Positions 1-8,556 of a stretch of DNA of 64,000 nt are shown here, one piece after another; position 1 is the first letter of the stretch, and every line of letters starts with the position of its first letter. The DNA lies in NCBI GenBank assembly GCA_963842505.1, contig CAWJGZ010000001.1, positions 2,108,001 to 2,172,000 of the forward strand, written 5' to 3'. Below the pieces are notes generated by a model that saw only the letters and a list, made by a program, of their open reading frames with translations, searched no databases and had not been told where the DNA came from. The stretch comes from PALSA-129 sp963842505 (lineage in GTDB: Bacteria; Acidobacteriota; Terriglobia; Bryobacterales; Bryobacteraceae). The translations under genes were made by a program, and so were the position numbers.

Positions 1-2
1 CC

Positions 3-1190
3 TTCCGCTACTCCGATAAAGCCGGCTTTCCGGAGAACCTTGTCACGCAGCCCTATGACAAAATCTCTCCCGCCATGCGCGCGCGTTACCTGGCGGCCAG
101 CCCGTATAACCTGGTGCGGGTGATCCTGGGCGAGCGCAGCCCGTCGGATTCCGAGAGCTACAACGTCTACACGCGCGCGGCGGCTTACTTGAACGAATGG
201 ATCGCCTCCGGCATCCTGGTGCGCGATCCCGAGCCTGGCATCTTCCCGTACTCCCAGCAATTCACCGTGCCGGATACCGGCGAGCGGCTGGTGCGCAAGG
301 GCTTCATCGCCTTGGGGAGGTTGGAGGATTATTCCGCCGGCGTGGTCTACCGGCATGAGCAGACGCTATCCGGGCCGAAGAAAGACCGGCTGGAGTTGCT
401 GCGCCACACGCACGCCCACTTCGGCCAACTCTTCATGCTCTACCCGGATCCGGCTGGCGACATCGATGGCCTGCTGGAGCAAGCTCCTGGGCAGGCGCCG
501 CTCCTGGAGGTGGCGGACGAGTACGGCGCGGTGCATCGCGTTTGGAAAATTGGCGATGCCCGGCGCATTCAGGAACTGATGGCCGGCAAGAAGCTGCTGA
601 TCGCCGACGGCCATCATCGCTATGAAACGGCGCTGGCCTTCCGGAATGAAAACCCTTCGCTCGCCGGCGCGGATCGCGTGATGATGACCTTCGTCAATAT
701 GCACTCGCCGGGCTTAAAAATCCTGGCGACGCACCGGCTGGTGAGCGGCCTCAATGCCGCGTCGCTGCCGGAGCTTCCCGATTTCGACGTCACGGAAATC
801 GATTCCGTGGATCGGCTGAGACACGCCTGGGAGGAATCGGATGACCGAACCATCATCGGCGCCGCCATCGGCAGCCGGCTCTTTCTTTTGGAGTATCGCG
901 CGGCGCGGGGCTCGCTCGACGTGAAGGTTTTGCACGAGCGCCTGCTGGGGAAAGCCTTGGGGATCGGCGAAGAGGCCGTCCGCGATGAAAGACACCTGCG
1001 CTACGTCCGTGGCCTGGATCGGGCAGTCGAAGAGGTCCGTGCTGGCTCCGCGCAGATCGCATTTCTGCTGAAGCCCCCATCGGTCGAACAGGTGGCCGCC
1101 ACGTCCTTCGCGGGCGGCGTGATGCCGCAGAAGTCGACGGACTTTTACCCGAAGCTTCTTTCGGGGCTCACTATCTATAAGCTGGATTAG
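3..1190 (+). CDS. DUF1015 family protein, 5' end cut by window edge
   Basis: The reading frame is open from base 3 to the stop at 1190, so the true start lies outside the window; the ATG at 75 is internal. Before it, the frame reads a TQPYDKI segment that matches the conserved N-terminal PYDxI motif of DUF1015 proteins. Other family hallmarks are the central IADGHHRYETAL box, followed by a MMTFVNM strand, and the C-terminal GGVMPQKSTDFYPKL stretch. The biochemical role of DUF1015 is not established. In many bacteria such genes lie near hydroxyacid dehydrogenases of the SerA type (from memory), and here a D-2-hydroxyacid dehydrogenase lies immediately downstream in convergent orientation. The family call is secure and no function is claimed. 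Confidence 0.9.
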   Translation, partial: FRYSDKAGFPENLVTQPYDKISPAMRARYLAASPYNLVRVILGERSPSDSESYNVYTRAAAYLNEWIASGILVRDPEPGIFPYSQQFTVPDTGERLVRKGFIALGRLEDYSAGVVYRHEQTLSGPKKDRLELLRHTHAHFGQLFMLYPDPAGDIDGLLEQAPGQAPLLEVADEYGAVHRVWKIGDARRIQELMAGKKLLIADGHHRYETALAFRNENPSLAGADRVMMTFVNMHSPGLKILATHRLVSGLNAASLPELPDFDVTEIDSVDRLRHAWEESDDRTIIGAAIGSRLFLLEYRAARGSLDVKVLHERLLGKALGIGEEAVRDERHLRYVRGLDRAVEEVRAGSAQIAFLLKPPSVEQVAATSFAGGVMPQKSTDFYPKLLSGLTIYKLD

Positions 1191-1235
1191 TCCCGGCTAA
1201 CGCTGGCCCCTTCCGCGGCTGTGCGGCGCTGGGAT

Positions 1236-2210
1236 TCACACGGACACCACGTTCTGCGGCCGGCCGCCCAGAAAGGCCCAAATGTTCTCCATGGCCAGGC
1301 GCAAACGGGCTTCCGTGGCTTCCGGGGTGTTGCCGGCGCAGTGCGGGCTGAGGACCACATTCGCCAACCGCGTCAGGGGATGAGCCGGCGGCAACGGTTC
1401 CGCCGCGAAGACGTCGAGACCCGCTCCGGCGATGCGGCCGCTCGCCAGCGCATCCACCAGCGCGGCTTCATCGACAATCGCGCCGCGGGCCGTGTTGATC
1501 AGAATTGCCGACCGTTTCATGAGCCCGAACTGCGCCGGGCCGATGAAGCTGGCGGTTTCAGGAGAGAGCCGCAAGTGCAGACTGATGGCGTCGCTCGCGC
1601 GGTAGAGTTCGTCCAATTCCACCAGTTCGACATCCGGCAGTTCGACCCTGGAGTGCTGTTTGAAGTGCATGGTCCAGGCGACCACCCGCATGCCGATGGC
1701 GGCGGCCAGCCGCGCGAATTGCCGGCCGACGGCGCCGAGGCCAATTACGCCGCAGGTTTTTCCGCGCAGTTGGATGGACTGGCCCTTCGGCCAGCCGCCC
1801 GCGCGCGTGACGGCGTCAAGTTGCGGAATGTGGCGCGCCACCGCCATCAGCAGCGCCAGGGCATGTTCCGCGATCGCGGCGGCCGAGACCCCTGGGGTAT
1901 TGCAGATGGTGACGCCGTGGCGGGCGGCGGCCGCCAGATCCACGTGGTCGGTGCCGGTTCCCAGGAGCGATAGCAGCCGCAACCGCGGACAGGCGGCGAA
2001 AACCCGTTCGCTGAATTTGTAGGACGCGCGAATGGCCAGAACCACTTCGGCATTCGCGATGCGCTCTGCCAGTTGCTCCTCCGATCCGGGCAGGCTGTCG
2101 TAATAGTCGATCTGGTACGCAGCCAGTTCCGTCCAGGCTGCGCTCGAGCGCGCCACCGGCGGAGCATCGTCGGGAATGCAGATAGTAGGGGTCAAAATAG
2201 CTCTTTCCAT
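1236..2210 (-). CDS. D-2-hydroxyacid dehydrogenase (NAD-binding)
   Basis: This 324-residue protein has the usual length of the D-isomer-specific 2-hydroxyacid dehydrogenases. The NAD-binding Rossmann motif is GVIGLGAVGRQFA in the middle of the protein. The catalytic triad is visible as Arg in NTARGAIVDE, Glu in DVFAAEPLP and His in SPHCAGNTPEA. It should oxidise or reduce a 2-hydroxy/2-keto acid in the cytoplasm. The substrate cannot be read from sequence: phosphoglycerate, glyoxylate, hydroxypyruvate and lactate enzymes all share these motifs. The C-terminal ACT domain found in long SerA forms is absent. The gene converges on the DUF1015 gene with a short gap. Confidence 0.92.
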   Translation of the reverse strand: MERAILTPTICIPDDAPPVARSSAAWTELAAYQIDYYDSLPGSEEQLAERIANAEVVLAIRASYKFSERVFAACPRLRLLSLLGTGTDHVDLAAAARHGVTICNTPGVSAAAIAEHALALLMAVARHIPQLDAVTRAGGWPKGQSIQLRGKTCGVIGLGAVGRQFARLAAAIGMRVVAWTMHFKQHSRVELPDVELVELDELYRASDAISLHLRLSPETASFIGPAQFGLMKRSAILINTARGAIVDEAALVDALASGRIAGAGLDVFAAEPLPPAHPLTRLANVVLSPHCAGNTPEATEARLRLAMENIWAFLGGRPQNVVSV

Positions 2211-2259
2211 CCTCGCACCGTTTGTTGGAGACTAGGGAGATTACACTCGGGAGGGATTT

Positions 2260-2658
2260 ATGTTTTCGAGCGGCAATGTCACCATCGGCGTGGCGAACAT
2301 GGATCGCGCGGTGCGCTTCTATACGGAGATCCTTGGGCTGAAACTGGCGTACCGGTTCGGCGACCATTGGGCCTCGGTGGAGCTGGGCAAAGATCTTACG
2401 ATCGGTTTGCACCCAGCCTCCGGAGAAACCCCTGCGGGGCGCAAGGGCTCCATGGCAATTGGCCTGGAGCTGAGCGGCTCCATCGAAGACGCGATGAAGA
2501 GCCTGGAAGCCAAGGGTGTCAAATTCCAACGCCCGGTGAACGAAGGCAAATCGGGCAAATTCGTGGCCTTCGAAGATCCCGACGGAAACGCGCTGTACCT
2601 GGCGGAGCTCGACTGGACGCACGTCGATCAGGGCGCCGGCAAATACCAACAGGCCTGA
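2260..2658 (+). CDS. VOC (glyoxalase/bleomycin resistance) family protein
   Basis: This 132-residue single-domain protein begins with VTIGVANMDRAVRFYTEILG, the first beta-alpha-beta unit of vicinal oxygen chelate proteins, and ends with FEDPDGNALYLAEL, the matching last strand pair. The start at 2260 follows a GGGAGGG Shine-Dalgarno-like run. VOC proteins use a metal ion held by four ligands to act on glyoxal adducts, aromatic diols or antibiotics, or serve as binding proteins. The particular substrate is not predictable here. It is transcribed divergently from the dehydrogenase gene at 2210, with about 50 bases between them. Confidence 0.88.
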   Translation: MFSSGNVTIGVANMDRAVRFYTEILGLKLAYRFGDHWASVELGKDLTIGLHPASGETPAGRKGSMAIGLELSGSIEDAMKSLEAKGVKFQRPVNEGKSGKFVAFEDPDGNALYLAELDWTHVDQGAGKYQQA

Positions 2659-2729
2659 CAGTCGGCGGGGGTGGCGTGGGGTTGCGCGCGGCGCCCGCAC
2701 CGCCGATAATCTACCGAAGGAGGAATTCT

Positions 2730-3500
2730 ATGCAACTGCGACGAGCACTGCTGTTTTGTCTGGCCATCGCCGGGGTGATGATGGCCGCCGATTCACCTTT
2801 TGTCGGCAAATGGAAACTCAACACCGCTAAAAGCAAGTTCACCGGAATCACCACCACCTACGAGGCGCTGCCCAACGGCGAGATGCAAGTAACCACCGAA
2901 GGCCAGACCGACAAGTTTAAAATCGATGGCAAGGAGTATCCCACGGCATTCGGCGCGGGCGCCACCTGGAAACAGATTGATCCCTCGTCATGGGAAACCA
3001 CCTACCGGCTCAACGGTGCGGTCTTGAGCGTGGACACCACCCGCCTTTCCGCCGACGGCAAGACTTTGACGATAACCTCCAAAGGAACCAAGCCCAACGG
3101 CGAAGCTTTCAGCGACAGCGCCACGTTACAGCGTGTGTCGGGCGGCCCTGGCCTTGCCGGCAAATGGAAATCCACCGAAGTGAAGACCTCGACCCAAATG
3201 TGGGACATCAGCCCTAACGGCGATGACGGCCTGACCATGAAGATCGTCGACTACAACGCCGTCTGCAGTATGAAATTCGACGGTAAGGATTACCCGGCTA
3301 CAGGTCCCACGTTGCCCAAGAACTTCACCTTGGCTATCAAGAAGACCGGTGCGCGCTCTCTCGAAATGACCGAAAAAATGAACGGGAAAGTGGTCTTTAT
3401 AGACTCTTTCAGCGTCTCCGCCGACGGCAAAACGCTTACCGATGTAGGTGGAGCTGCCGGCTCTTCCGAAAAAATGACAGCGGTCTACGACAAACAGTAG
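2730..3500 (+). CDS. Secreted lipocalin-like protein of unknown function
   Basis: The frame is open far upstream, but the ATG at 2730 has a perfect GAAGGAGG ribosome binding site and begins a signal peptide (MQLRRALLFCLAIAGVMMAA, cleavage near residue 20), so this start is chosen; the protein is 256 residues. The mature part has two related halves beginning FVGKWKLNTAKSKF and LAGKWKSTEV, each rich in short beta strands with charged turns, which suggests duplicated beta-barrel domains of the type found in many acidobacterial secreted proteins. No catalytic motif is seen. It probably sits in the periplasm or is exported. The function is unknown. Confidence 0.8.
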   Translation: MQLRRALLFCLAIAGVMMAADSPFVGKWKLNTAKSKFTGITTTYEALPNGEMQVTTEGQTDKFKIDGKEYPTAFGAGATWKQIDPSSWETTYRLNGAVLSVDTTRLSADGKTLTITSKGTKPNGEAFSDSATLQRVSGGPGLAGKWKSTEVKTSTQMWDISPNGDDGLTMKIVDYNAVCSMKFDGKDYPATGPTLPKNFTLAIKKTGARSLEMTEKMNGKVVFIDSFSVSADGKTLTDVGGAAGSSEKMTAVYDKQ

Positions 3501-3586
3501 CCGCCCGTTCGCGCCGGACCTTTAGGGCGATTTACATCCCTGGCTTGGATGGGAGCCGCGAGCGTCAACGAAGAGTGTTCGAAACG

Positions 3587-4447
3587 CTACTGACCCATCT
3601 GGTTCAGGAAGGTCACCACATCCTGAATTTCGGACTCTTCGAGGGACGGCGCCGGCAGCTTGAGGGCCTCTGCGCGCTGGCACATTTTCTGCTCAGCCCG
3701 CGCCAACCGCGTCGCCAGCATCACGGTATTGAACAACTGCCCTTTCGCGTGCAGCACGGGCCCCCGCCGGCTTCCTTCGCCGTGCGCTCCATGGCAGGCG
3801 CTGCAGCCGCTTCCGGTGAATGCCGAAGCTCCCGCGTGCGCCGATCCGGGCTTGGCCACGCGTGGCTCGGTCTCGACCGGACGCAGAATGTGCTGGTTGA
3901 TCGCCTCGCTATCGAGGCTCGGCGCCATCAGTTCATCTACCGTGTACTCCGGCTGGTCCATGTCCCGATCCCTGTGGTCACGGGCCTCCGCAAAAATATG
4001 ATCAAACTCGTGAGCCAGCACACGTCCGATTGCTCTGCCCAGCACCTGGTCGCGCTCACGCGGCGGCAGGGTGATCAGTTTTTTCTGGATGAACCCCACG
4101 ATGCTGTCGCAGTCGACTCCCGCGAACGGCAGCACCTCTCCATCGCTGACGTGGCTCCATCCGAGGCGGCTTTCCCACCGCGGCTGGCTGGGCAGACTGG
4201 CGGCCGAGCAGTGGCCCTGAACTGTCACCACCGCTACCGCCGATGAAACGTCCTGTCCCGTCGAAGGCAAAGTTCTCCATTGGAGACGAAGCCCCGCGGG
4301 CGCCATCAAGGCCGAAGCTTCTACCTGAAGGGCGCTCAAAACGGCTTTGGGCGGCTCGTGTTGGAACTGCGTGTAGATCGCGATTGATCCTACTTGGCTG
4401 CTCCCTGGCAACGCGGCCAGCAGAAGACAGAAAAAAACGCGATTCAT
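3587..4447 (-). CDS. Secreted protein fusing an HExxH metallopeptidase-like domain to a cytochrome c domain
   Basis: The 286-residue product begins with a signal peptide (MNRVFFCLLLAALPG). Residues of about 20-185 resemble acidobacterial secreted zincin-like proteins: the segment GRVLAHEFDHIFAEARDH contains the zincin core H-E-x-x-H (HEFDH), a more distal His, and VDELMAP, which is placed where such proteins carry a Met-turn. The C-terminal 75 residues carry a single haem-attachment motif, CSACH, followed by GAHGEGSRRGPVL and a late QDVVTFLNQMGQ helix, as in class I cytochromes c. The combination is unusual. The peptidase part may be inactive. The haem site should be functional in the periplasm. 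Confidence 0.72.
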   Translation of the reverse strand: MNRVFFCLLLAALPGSSQVGSIAIYTQFQHEPPKAVLSALQVEASALMAPAGLRLQWRTLPSTGQDVSSAVAVVTVQGHCSAASLPSQPRWESRLGWSHVSDGEVLPFAGVDCDSIVGFIQKKLITLPPRERDQVLGRAIGRVLAHEFDHIFAEARDHRDRDMDQPEYTVDELMAPSLDSEAINQHILRPVETEPRVAKPGSAHAGASAFTGSGCSACHGAHGEGSRRGPVLHAKGQLFNTVMLATRLARAEQKMCQRAEALKLPAPSLEESEIQDVVTFLNQMGQ

Positions 4448-4511
4448 GATAAAAGAGTAGCTGCTCTTTTATCGAAGCAAACGGCGTACGGCATGTCAAC
4501 CTGCCTACCGG

Positions 4512-6926
4512 CTAGAAATTCCGTCGCGCCGGTCCGATGACCTGTAGCCGGATTTCTGCCGCCGGCAGCCCAACCGCCGAGGCCAGAACTGTCACCTCGC
4601 CTTCCGCCGATCCCGTCCGCACCAGTGCCAGGATGCGCCCCTGATACGCTGTACGGTGGCCGGCCTTCACTGAAGTTACGTCGCGTGGGTCGCTGTTGTC
4701 GAGGGCGGCCAGTTCCGCGCCCGTGACCGTCACAGTGATCGGCAAAGCCGAAGGGAACACGCGACGGCCGGAGGCATCCACCACGCGGATCTCGATGCTG
4801 GCCAGATCGCCATGAGGCATTAGGGAAACGCGGTCGGCGGTCAGTTCCAGGCGTGCCGGGGCGCCCGCGGTCGCCAGTTCGAAATGCGCGCACTCGCCCG
4901 GTTGGTCGGCCCACTTGCCAACTGCGCGCACAGTGCCGGGTTCATTTGGGACCTCCCATCGCAGCACGGGCTCCAGCAGGCTAGGGATGGACTTCGTGCC
5001 AAGCGACCGTCCATTCAGAGACAGTTCCACCGAACTGCATCGCGTGTACACTTCCACAGGGATGGTCTGGCGCAAGTCTTCCGCCCAGTTCCAGTGCTCC
5101 ACCAGCCGGCCGGCTCCGCGGCCGCCGGCAGGGGCCGGTTCGCGCGCCGCGGCGTAGACCATCGGCCGGTCGCCCCACAAGGCTTCCCGCAGGTACGATT
5201 CCGGCTTGCGGAATCCGCAATAATCGAGCAGCCCGGCGGTGCTGCCGCGGTCCGGATAGCGGTTCGACTCGCCCAGGTAATCGACGCCCGTCCAGAGGAA
5301 TTGGCCGGCTACCCAGGGGTTCTGCGCCACCGTCTGCCAGGCCGCCGGCGAATGCGAATTCTCGCTTCCTAGGATGATGCGCTCGGGATACGTTTGGTGA
5401 TCGCGCGCGTAGTTCTGCTCCAGGTAGTTGTAGCCCACCACGTCCAGCAGGCTCGCCAGGCCGGTGGCGTTCGAAGATTGAATATCGGCCAGCGCCTGGG
5501 TCACCGGCCGCGTGCCATCCAGCAGCTTGATGGCGGAAATCAGCCTGCGCGCAATCGGCGGCAACTGGTCTGCCGAAGGAGCGTTGGGCCGTATGCCGCC
5601 GCGGCCGCGTGGATGGCTGAACGGGTCGTTGGGGTAATCAATCTCGTTCCCGATGCTCCACAGAATCACGCTGGGGTGATTGCGGTCGCGCGACACCATG
5701 TCGGAGATGTCGCGGACGGCCCACTCATCGAAAGCCTGGTTGTATCCGTCGTGGCTGGGCGTGCCGGTATTCCGTCCCTGCACCCATTTATTCTTGCCGG
5801 GCATCCACTCGTCGAAGCCTTCGTCCATCACCAGCAGGCCCAGGCGGTCGCAGATGGCATACAGTTCCGGCGCCATGGGATTGTGCGAACAGCGGATGGC
5901 ATTCACGCCGATCTGCTTCAGCAGCTTCAACCGCCGTTCGAGCGCAGCTTCGTTGAAGGCCGCTCCCAGCGCGCCCAGGTCGTGGTGGATGCACACGCCT
6001 TTGAGTTTTTCCGGGCGCCCGTTCAGGTAGAATCCGGTGTTGGCGTCGAAACGAATCGTGCGGATGCCGAACTCAGTCCGGGACTCGTCGACAGGCGTCC
6101 CATCGGCACTGACCTGCGACTCGGCCGTGTAGAGGTTGGGGTGTGTGAGGTCCCAGACCTTTGGATTGGCTACGACTGCCTGCTGCGCGAACAAGCGCCT
6201 TTCCGCCGGCTTCAACGATGCGTTCGAGCTGACTGTGGCCACCACTTGACCGGACTCGTCTTTAATAGCCGTGACCAGGGACACGGCGCTTTCGGAAGCC
6301 GACTCACTCACGATCGTCGTCTCTATGGAGACCAGCGCCTCGTCTGCGTTGACCACCGGCGTTCGGACGTAGGTTCCCCAGTGGGCGATGTGAACCGGCG
6401 CCGTGACGGTCAGCCAGACGTGCCGATAGATTCCCGATCCCGTGTACCAGCGCGAATCGGCGGCCTGGCCGTGGTCCACGCGCACCGCGACCAGATTCGG
6501 CTGGTTGCCGGTCTTCACGTAGGACGTCAGGTCATACGCAAACGACGAGTAGCCATACGGCCGGTGCCCCAGGTGGTGGCCGTTGATCCAGACATCGCTG
6601 TCGCGGTAGACGCCGTCGAATTCAATCGACACGCGCCTGGCGGCGTCGGACGCCGGGAGGGAGAAACTCTTCCGGTACCAGCCGATCCCGCCCGGCAGGT
6701 ATCCGTTGCCGCTGGGGTTGGACGCGCTATAGGACTGCTCGATCGACCAGTCGTGGGGCAGGTTGAGCTTCCGCCAGCCGGCGTCATTGAAGTCGGCTCG
6801 CTCGCCGCCGGTGACATCCCCGAGGTGGAATCGCCAGGCGTCGTCGAAGCCCATCCGCACGCGCGCGCCATCCGCCGCGTGGAGGCAGCACAGAGCTGCA
6901 AGCAGAAAGCCGTACCGGAAAATCAC
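4512..6926 (-). CDS. Glycoside hydrolase family 2 beta-glycosidase
   Basis: An 804-residue exported enzyme with a signal peptide (first about 20 residues). The order is a jelly-roll sugar-binding domain (GIGWYRKSF, VYRDSDVWINGHHLGH), an immunoglobulin-like domain (about 180-285), then the TIM barrel beginning IRFDANTGFYLNG. The GH2 acid/base is Glu428 in WSIGNEIDYP and the nucleophile is probably Glu522 in ILGSENSHS. Further beta-sandwich domains follow (LSLNGRSLGTKS, IRVVDASGRRVFPS). It resembles the beta-galactosidase/beta-mannosidase/glucuronidase group; specificity is not readable. It probably degrades plant or microbial glycans outside the inner membrane. It lies downstream of the rhodanese gene on the same strand. 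Confidence 0.93.
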   Translation of the reverse strand: MIFRYGFLLAALCCLHAADGARVRMGFDDAWRFHLGDVTGGERADFNDAGWRKLNLPHDWSIEQSYSASNPSGNGYLPGGIGWYRKSFSLPASDAARRVSIEFDGVYRDSDVWINGHHLGHRPYGYSSFAYDLTSYVKTGNQPNLVAVRVDHGQAADSRWYTGSGIYRHVWLTVTAPVHIAHWGTYVRTPVVNADEALVSIETTIVSESASESAVSLVTAIKDESGQVVATVSSNASLKPAERRLFAQQAVVANPKVWDLTHPNLYTAESQVSADGTPVDESRTEFGIRTIRFDANTGFYLNGRPEKLKGVCIHHDLGALGAAFNEAALERRLKLLKQIGVNAIRCSHNPMAPELYAICDRLGLLVMDEGFDEWMPGKNKWVQGRNTGTPSHDGYNQAFDEWAVRDISDMVSRDRNHPSVILWSIGNEIDYPNDPFSHPRGRGGIRPNAPSADQLPPIARRLISAIKLLDGTRPVTQALADIQSSNATGLASLLDVVGYNYLEQNYARDHQTYPERIILGSENSHSPAAWQTVAQNPWVAGQFLWTGVDYLGESNRYPDRGSTAGLLDYCGFRKPESYLREALWGDRPMVYAAAREPAPAGGRGAGRLVEHWNWAEDLRQTIPVEVYTRCSSVELSLNGRSLGTKSIPSLLEPVLRWEVPNEPGTVRAVGKWADQPGECAHFELATAGAPARLELTADRVSLMPHGDLASIEIRVVDASGRRVFPSALPITVTVTGAELAALDNSDPRDVTSVKAGHRTAYQGRILALVRTGSAEGEVTVLASAVGLPAAEIRLQVIGPARRNF

Positions 6927-6947
6927 TCGCTCACCCCGCAGTGGTGG

Positions 6948-6967
6948 GGCAGGCGGTGCCGCCTGCC
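6948..6967. repeat. GC-rich perfect hairpin between rhodanese and GH2 genes
   Basis: GGCAGGCGG and CCGCCTGCC form a 9-bp perfect inverted repeat with a 2-base spacer. No T-run follows on the minus strand, so it is more like a REP-type intergenic palindrome than a classical terminator, though it could attenuate transcription into the GH2 gene. Confidence 0.55.
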
Positions 6968-7001
6968 AAGCCCGGTGACGGGCGGCTGTTTTCGCTGCTC
7001 C

Positions 7002-7907
7002 CTACTTGGACACTTCCGCCGGCAGATCCGCATGCGCGCTCCAGTCCTCCCATGAACCATCGTAGAGCCGCGCATCCAATCCCAAGTACCGCGCCACGAA
7101 ATAGACCACGGTAGCTTGCTGTCCGAGATGGCAGTAGGAGACCACACGGTCGCCCGGCTTAACGCCCGCGCCCGCCAGTTGCTTCCGCAGCTCGTCCGCT
7201 GGTTTCCACTTCCCCTCGGCGTCCACCAGCGTGTCGTAAGGCAGATTGCTCGCGCCCGGTATGTGGCCCGCCCGCTGTCCCCGCGGAACCCGCGCCCCGC
7301 TATAGAACTCCGCGGTGCGTGCGTCCACGATGTCGACGCCGGGGTGATGCAGATTGTCGCGCACGTAATCGAGGGTCGCAATCACATCGTTCTGCGGGCA
7401 GACGTCGAGCTTGCCGCGCTTCACCTGGCGCACGTCCGTGGTGGTGGCGCGGCCCTCTTTTTGCCAGAGCGGAAAGCCGCCGTCCAGAATCGACGTGCGT
7501 GCGCCGAAGCCCATGGCATCCAGGGTCAGGAAAGTGCGCGTGGTGACGGCAAGCTGGTCCTTCGCCTCATACAGAATAATGATGTGGGAGTTGTTATTCA
7601 CCCCCAGGTTCTCAAAGACCTCCTGCAATTGCGCCATGGGCGGCAATTCGACATTCGGCTCCTGTCCCGCCGCAGCCATCGTGCGGATTGCGGTGTAGTT
7701 GAGCCAAAGCGCCCCGGGAATGTGGCCCGCGTCGTAGTCCTGCCTTTGTCCCACGGAGAGAATCACCATGTCCGGCTCTTTCAAGTGCTCGGCCAGCCAC
7801 GCCGTGGAGACAACCATGCTGGCGCTGTCCCCATGTCCACCGCACAGCGGCGCAGCCGCGCGCAGGAGTACGGCATAGGCCATCAAACTCACGAATTTCA
7901 TTCGCAT
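7002..7907 (-). CDS. Periplasmic double-rhodanese sulfurtransferase
   Basis: The 301-residue protein has an N-terminal signal sequence (MRMKFVSLMAYAVLLRAAAP) and two rhodanese domains. The first (about 32-150) has lost the active cysteine, as is usual. The second (about 175-300) keeps the active-site loop CHLGQQA with Cys259, preceded by the typical VDARTAEFYSG and GHIPGASNLPY motifs. It is expected to move sulfane sulfur from thiosulfate or mercaptopyruvate to an acceptor. The loop is closer to the thiosulfate:cyanide type in spacing, but this is not decisive. The signal sequence places it outside the cytoplasm. Confidence 0.92.
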   Translation of the reverse strand: MRMKFVSLMAYAVLLRAAAPLCGGHGDSASMVVSTAWLAEHLKEPDMVILSVGQRQDYDAGHIPGALWLNYTAIRTMAAAGQEPNVELPPMAQLQEVFENLGVNNNSHIIILYEAKDQLAVTTRTFLTLDAMGFGARTSILDGGFPLWQKEGRATTTDVRQVKRGKLDVCPQNDVIATLDYVRDNLHHPGVDIVDARTAEFYSGARVPRGQRAGHIPGASNLPYDTLVDAEGKWKPADELRKQLAGAGVKPGDRVVSYCHLGQQATVVYFVARYLGLDARLYDGSWEDWSAHADLPAEVSK

Positions 7908-7985
7908 TTCTGGTCAATATAACGCATTACGGCAGTGCCCATGGGAATCGCCGACCGATCGCGATCTCAAGTTCAAATTAAAGAA

Positions 7986-8180
7986 ATGAAAGGCAAGCCA
8001 GTGAAAACACAATTTTTAACGGTCGTCACCGGGTTGGCCTTGATGGCCGCCGGCATGTCGGCTCAAACCGGTACCATCGCCAAGGATGGCGCCATCACCA
8101 TCAGCAATGGGCCCATCGTCACACAGCGCGGCAAGCCGCAACCAGCGTACTTCCAAAAGAGCCCAAGGGGCGAAAGATGA
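7986..8180 (+). CDS. Short secreted protein, probably truncated by a repeat insertion
   Basis: Starts are possible at ATG 7986 or GTG 8001; the latter has an AAAGG sequence just upstream. The product begins with a clear signal peptide (KTQFLTVVTGLALMAAGMSAQ) and ends after about 55 residues in a hairpin-rich region. Beyond that region, the same frame reopens and reads KDVVVQYLSSQQADTL and a glycine-rich tail GGGRGGR before a stop at 8474. The simplest reading is a small exported protein whose 3' part was displaced by an intergenic-type repeat. No family is recognised. Confidence 0.45.
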   Translation: MKGKPVKTQFLTVVTGLALMAAGMSAQTGTIAKDGAITISNGPIVTQRGKPQPAYFQKSPRGER

Positions 8181-8380
8181 CAGCTCAGGGCGCGAAGCCC
8201 TGGGTCCAGGTCGCCAATTGACCAGCCCCGGAACGGGGCGAAAGGTGCGAGCGGGCCCGGATTCTCACGCCCCGTTCCGGGGCTAATGGTCGTGCGCGGG
8301 GTTCCCAGTGCTGGCGCACTGGGCTATTCTCTGTCGTCCTACGGACTTGGGCCGCGGAAAAATCTTCGCGGCCCGCAAAG
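8160..8380. repeat. Cluster of hairpin-forming GC-rich repeats
   Basis: Several stem-loops lie side by side: CAGGGC-5 nt-GCCCTG (8186-8202); a pair of 17-base arms, AGCCCCGGAACGGGGCG at 8224-8240 and its exact reverse complement at 8268-8284; and CCCAGTGC-TGGC-GCACTGGG (8304-8323). No start codon with a ribosome site or coding-like stretch is seen inside. Such composite palindromes are typical of REP-like elements in acidobacterial intergenic DNA. Here they appear to interrupt the small secreted gene. The outer boundaries are approximate. Confidence 0.7.
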
Positions 8381-8474
8381 AAATAAAGACGTAGTAGTAC
8401 AGTACCTCAGTTCCCAGCAGGCCGATACCCTGGGTGACTTTGTGTTCGTTGGAGGTGGCCGCGGCGGCCGATAG
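8381..8474 (+). pseudogene. Probable displaced 3' end of the small secreted gene
   Basis: This stretch is in the same frame as the gene starting at 7986 and encodes a QYLSSQQADTLGDFVFVGGG segment with a Gly/Arg tail. It has no start of its own with a ribosome site. Joining it to the upstream part would give an exported protein of about 85-90 residues. This is an inference from frame and composition. Confidence 0.35.
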
Positions 8475-8521
8475 TGCGCTAAACAGTGCCGAAGTATTCT
8501 GACCTCTGACTCCTGACTCGC

Positions 8522-8553
8522 ATATCCCGAAGGGATATCGAGGGCGAAGCCCT
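8522..8553. terminator. Two short hairpins at the 3' end of the ABC operon
   Basis: ATATCCC-GAA-GGGATAT (8522-8538) and AGGGC-GAA-GCCCT (8541-8553) follow the stop of the minus-strand ATPase gene at 8557. They lack a U-tract, so they may be a 3' end processing or REP-type structure rather than a strong intrinsic terminator. The second resembles the hairpin at 8186-8202. Confidence 0.45.
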
Positions 8554-8556
8554 TGC

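Noticed and set aside
1221..1973. A 250-codon plus-strand frame opposite the D-2-hydroxyacid dehydrogenase
   Set aside because: Antisense shadow of a gene with a complete NAD-binding motif and catalytic triad.
5394..7055. A long plus-strand frame of 553 codons opposite the GH2 gene
   Set aside because: It lies fully antisense to a well-supported GH2 glycosidase, has no family motif, and arises from the high-GC codon structure.
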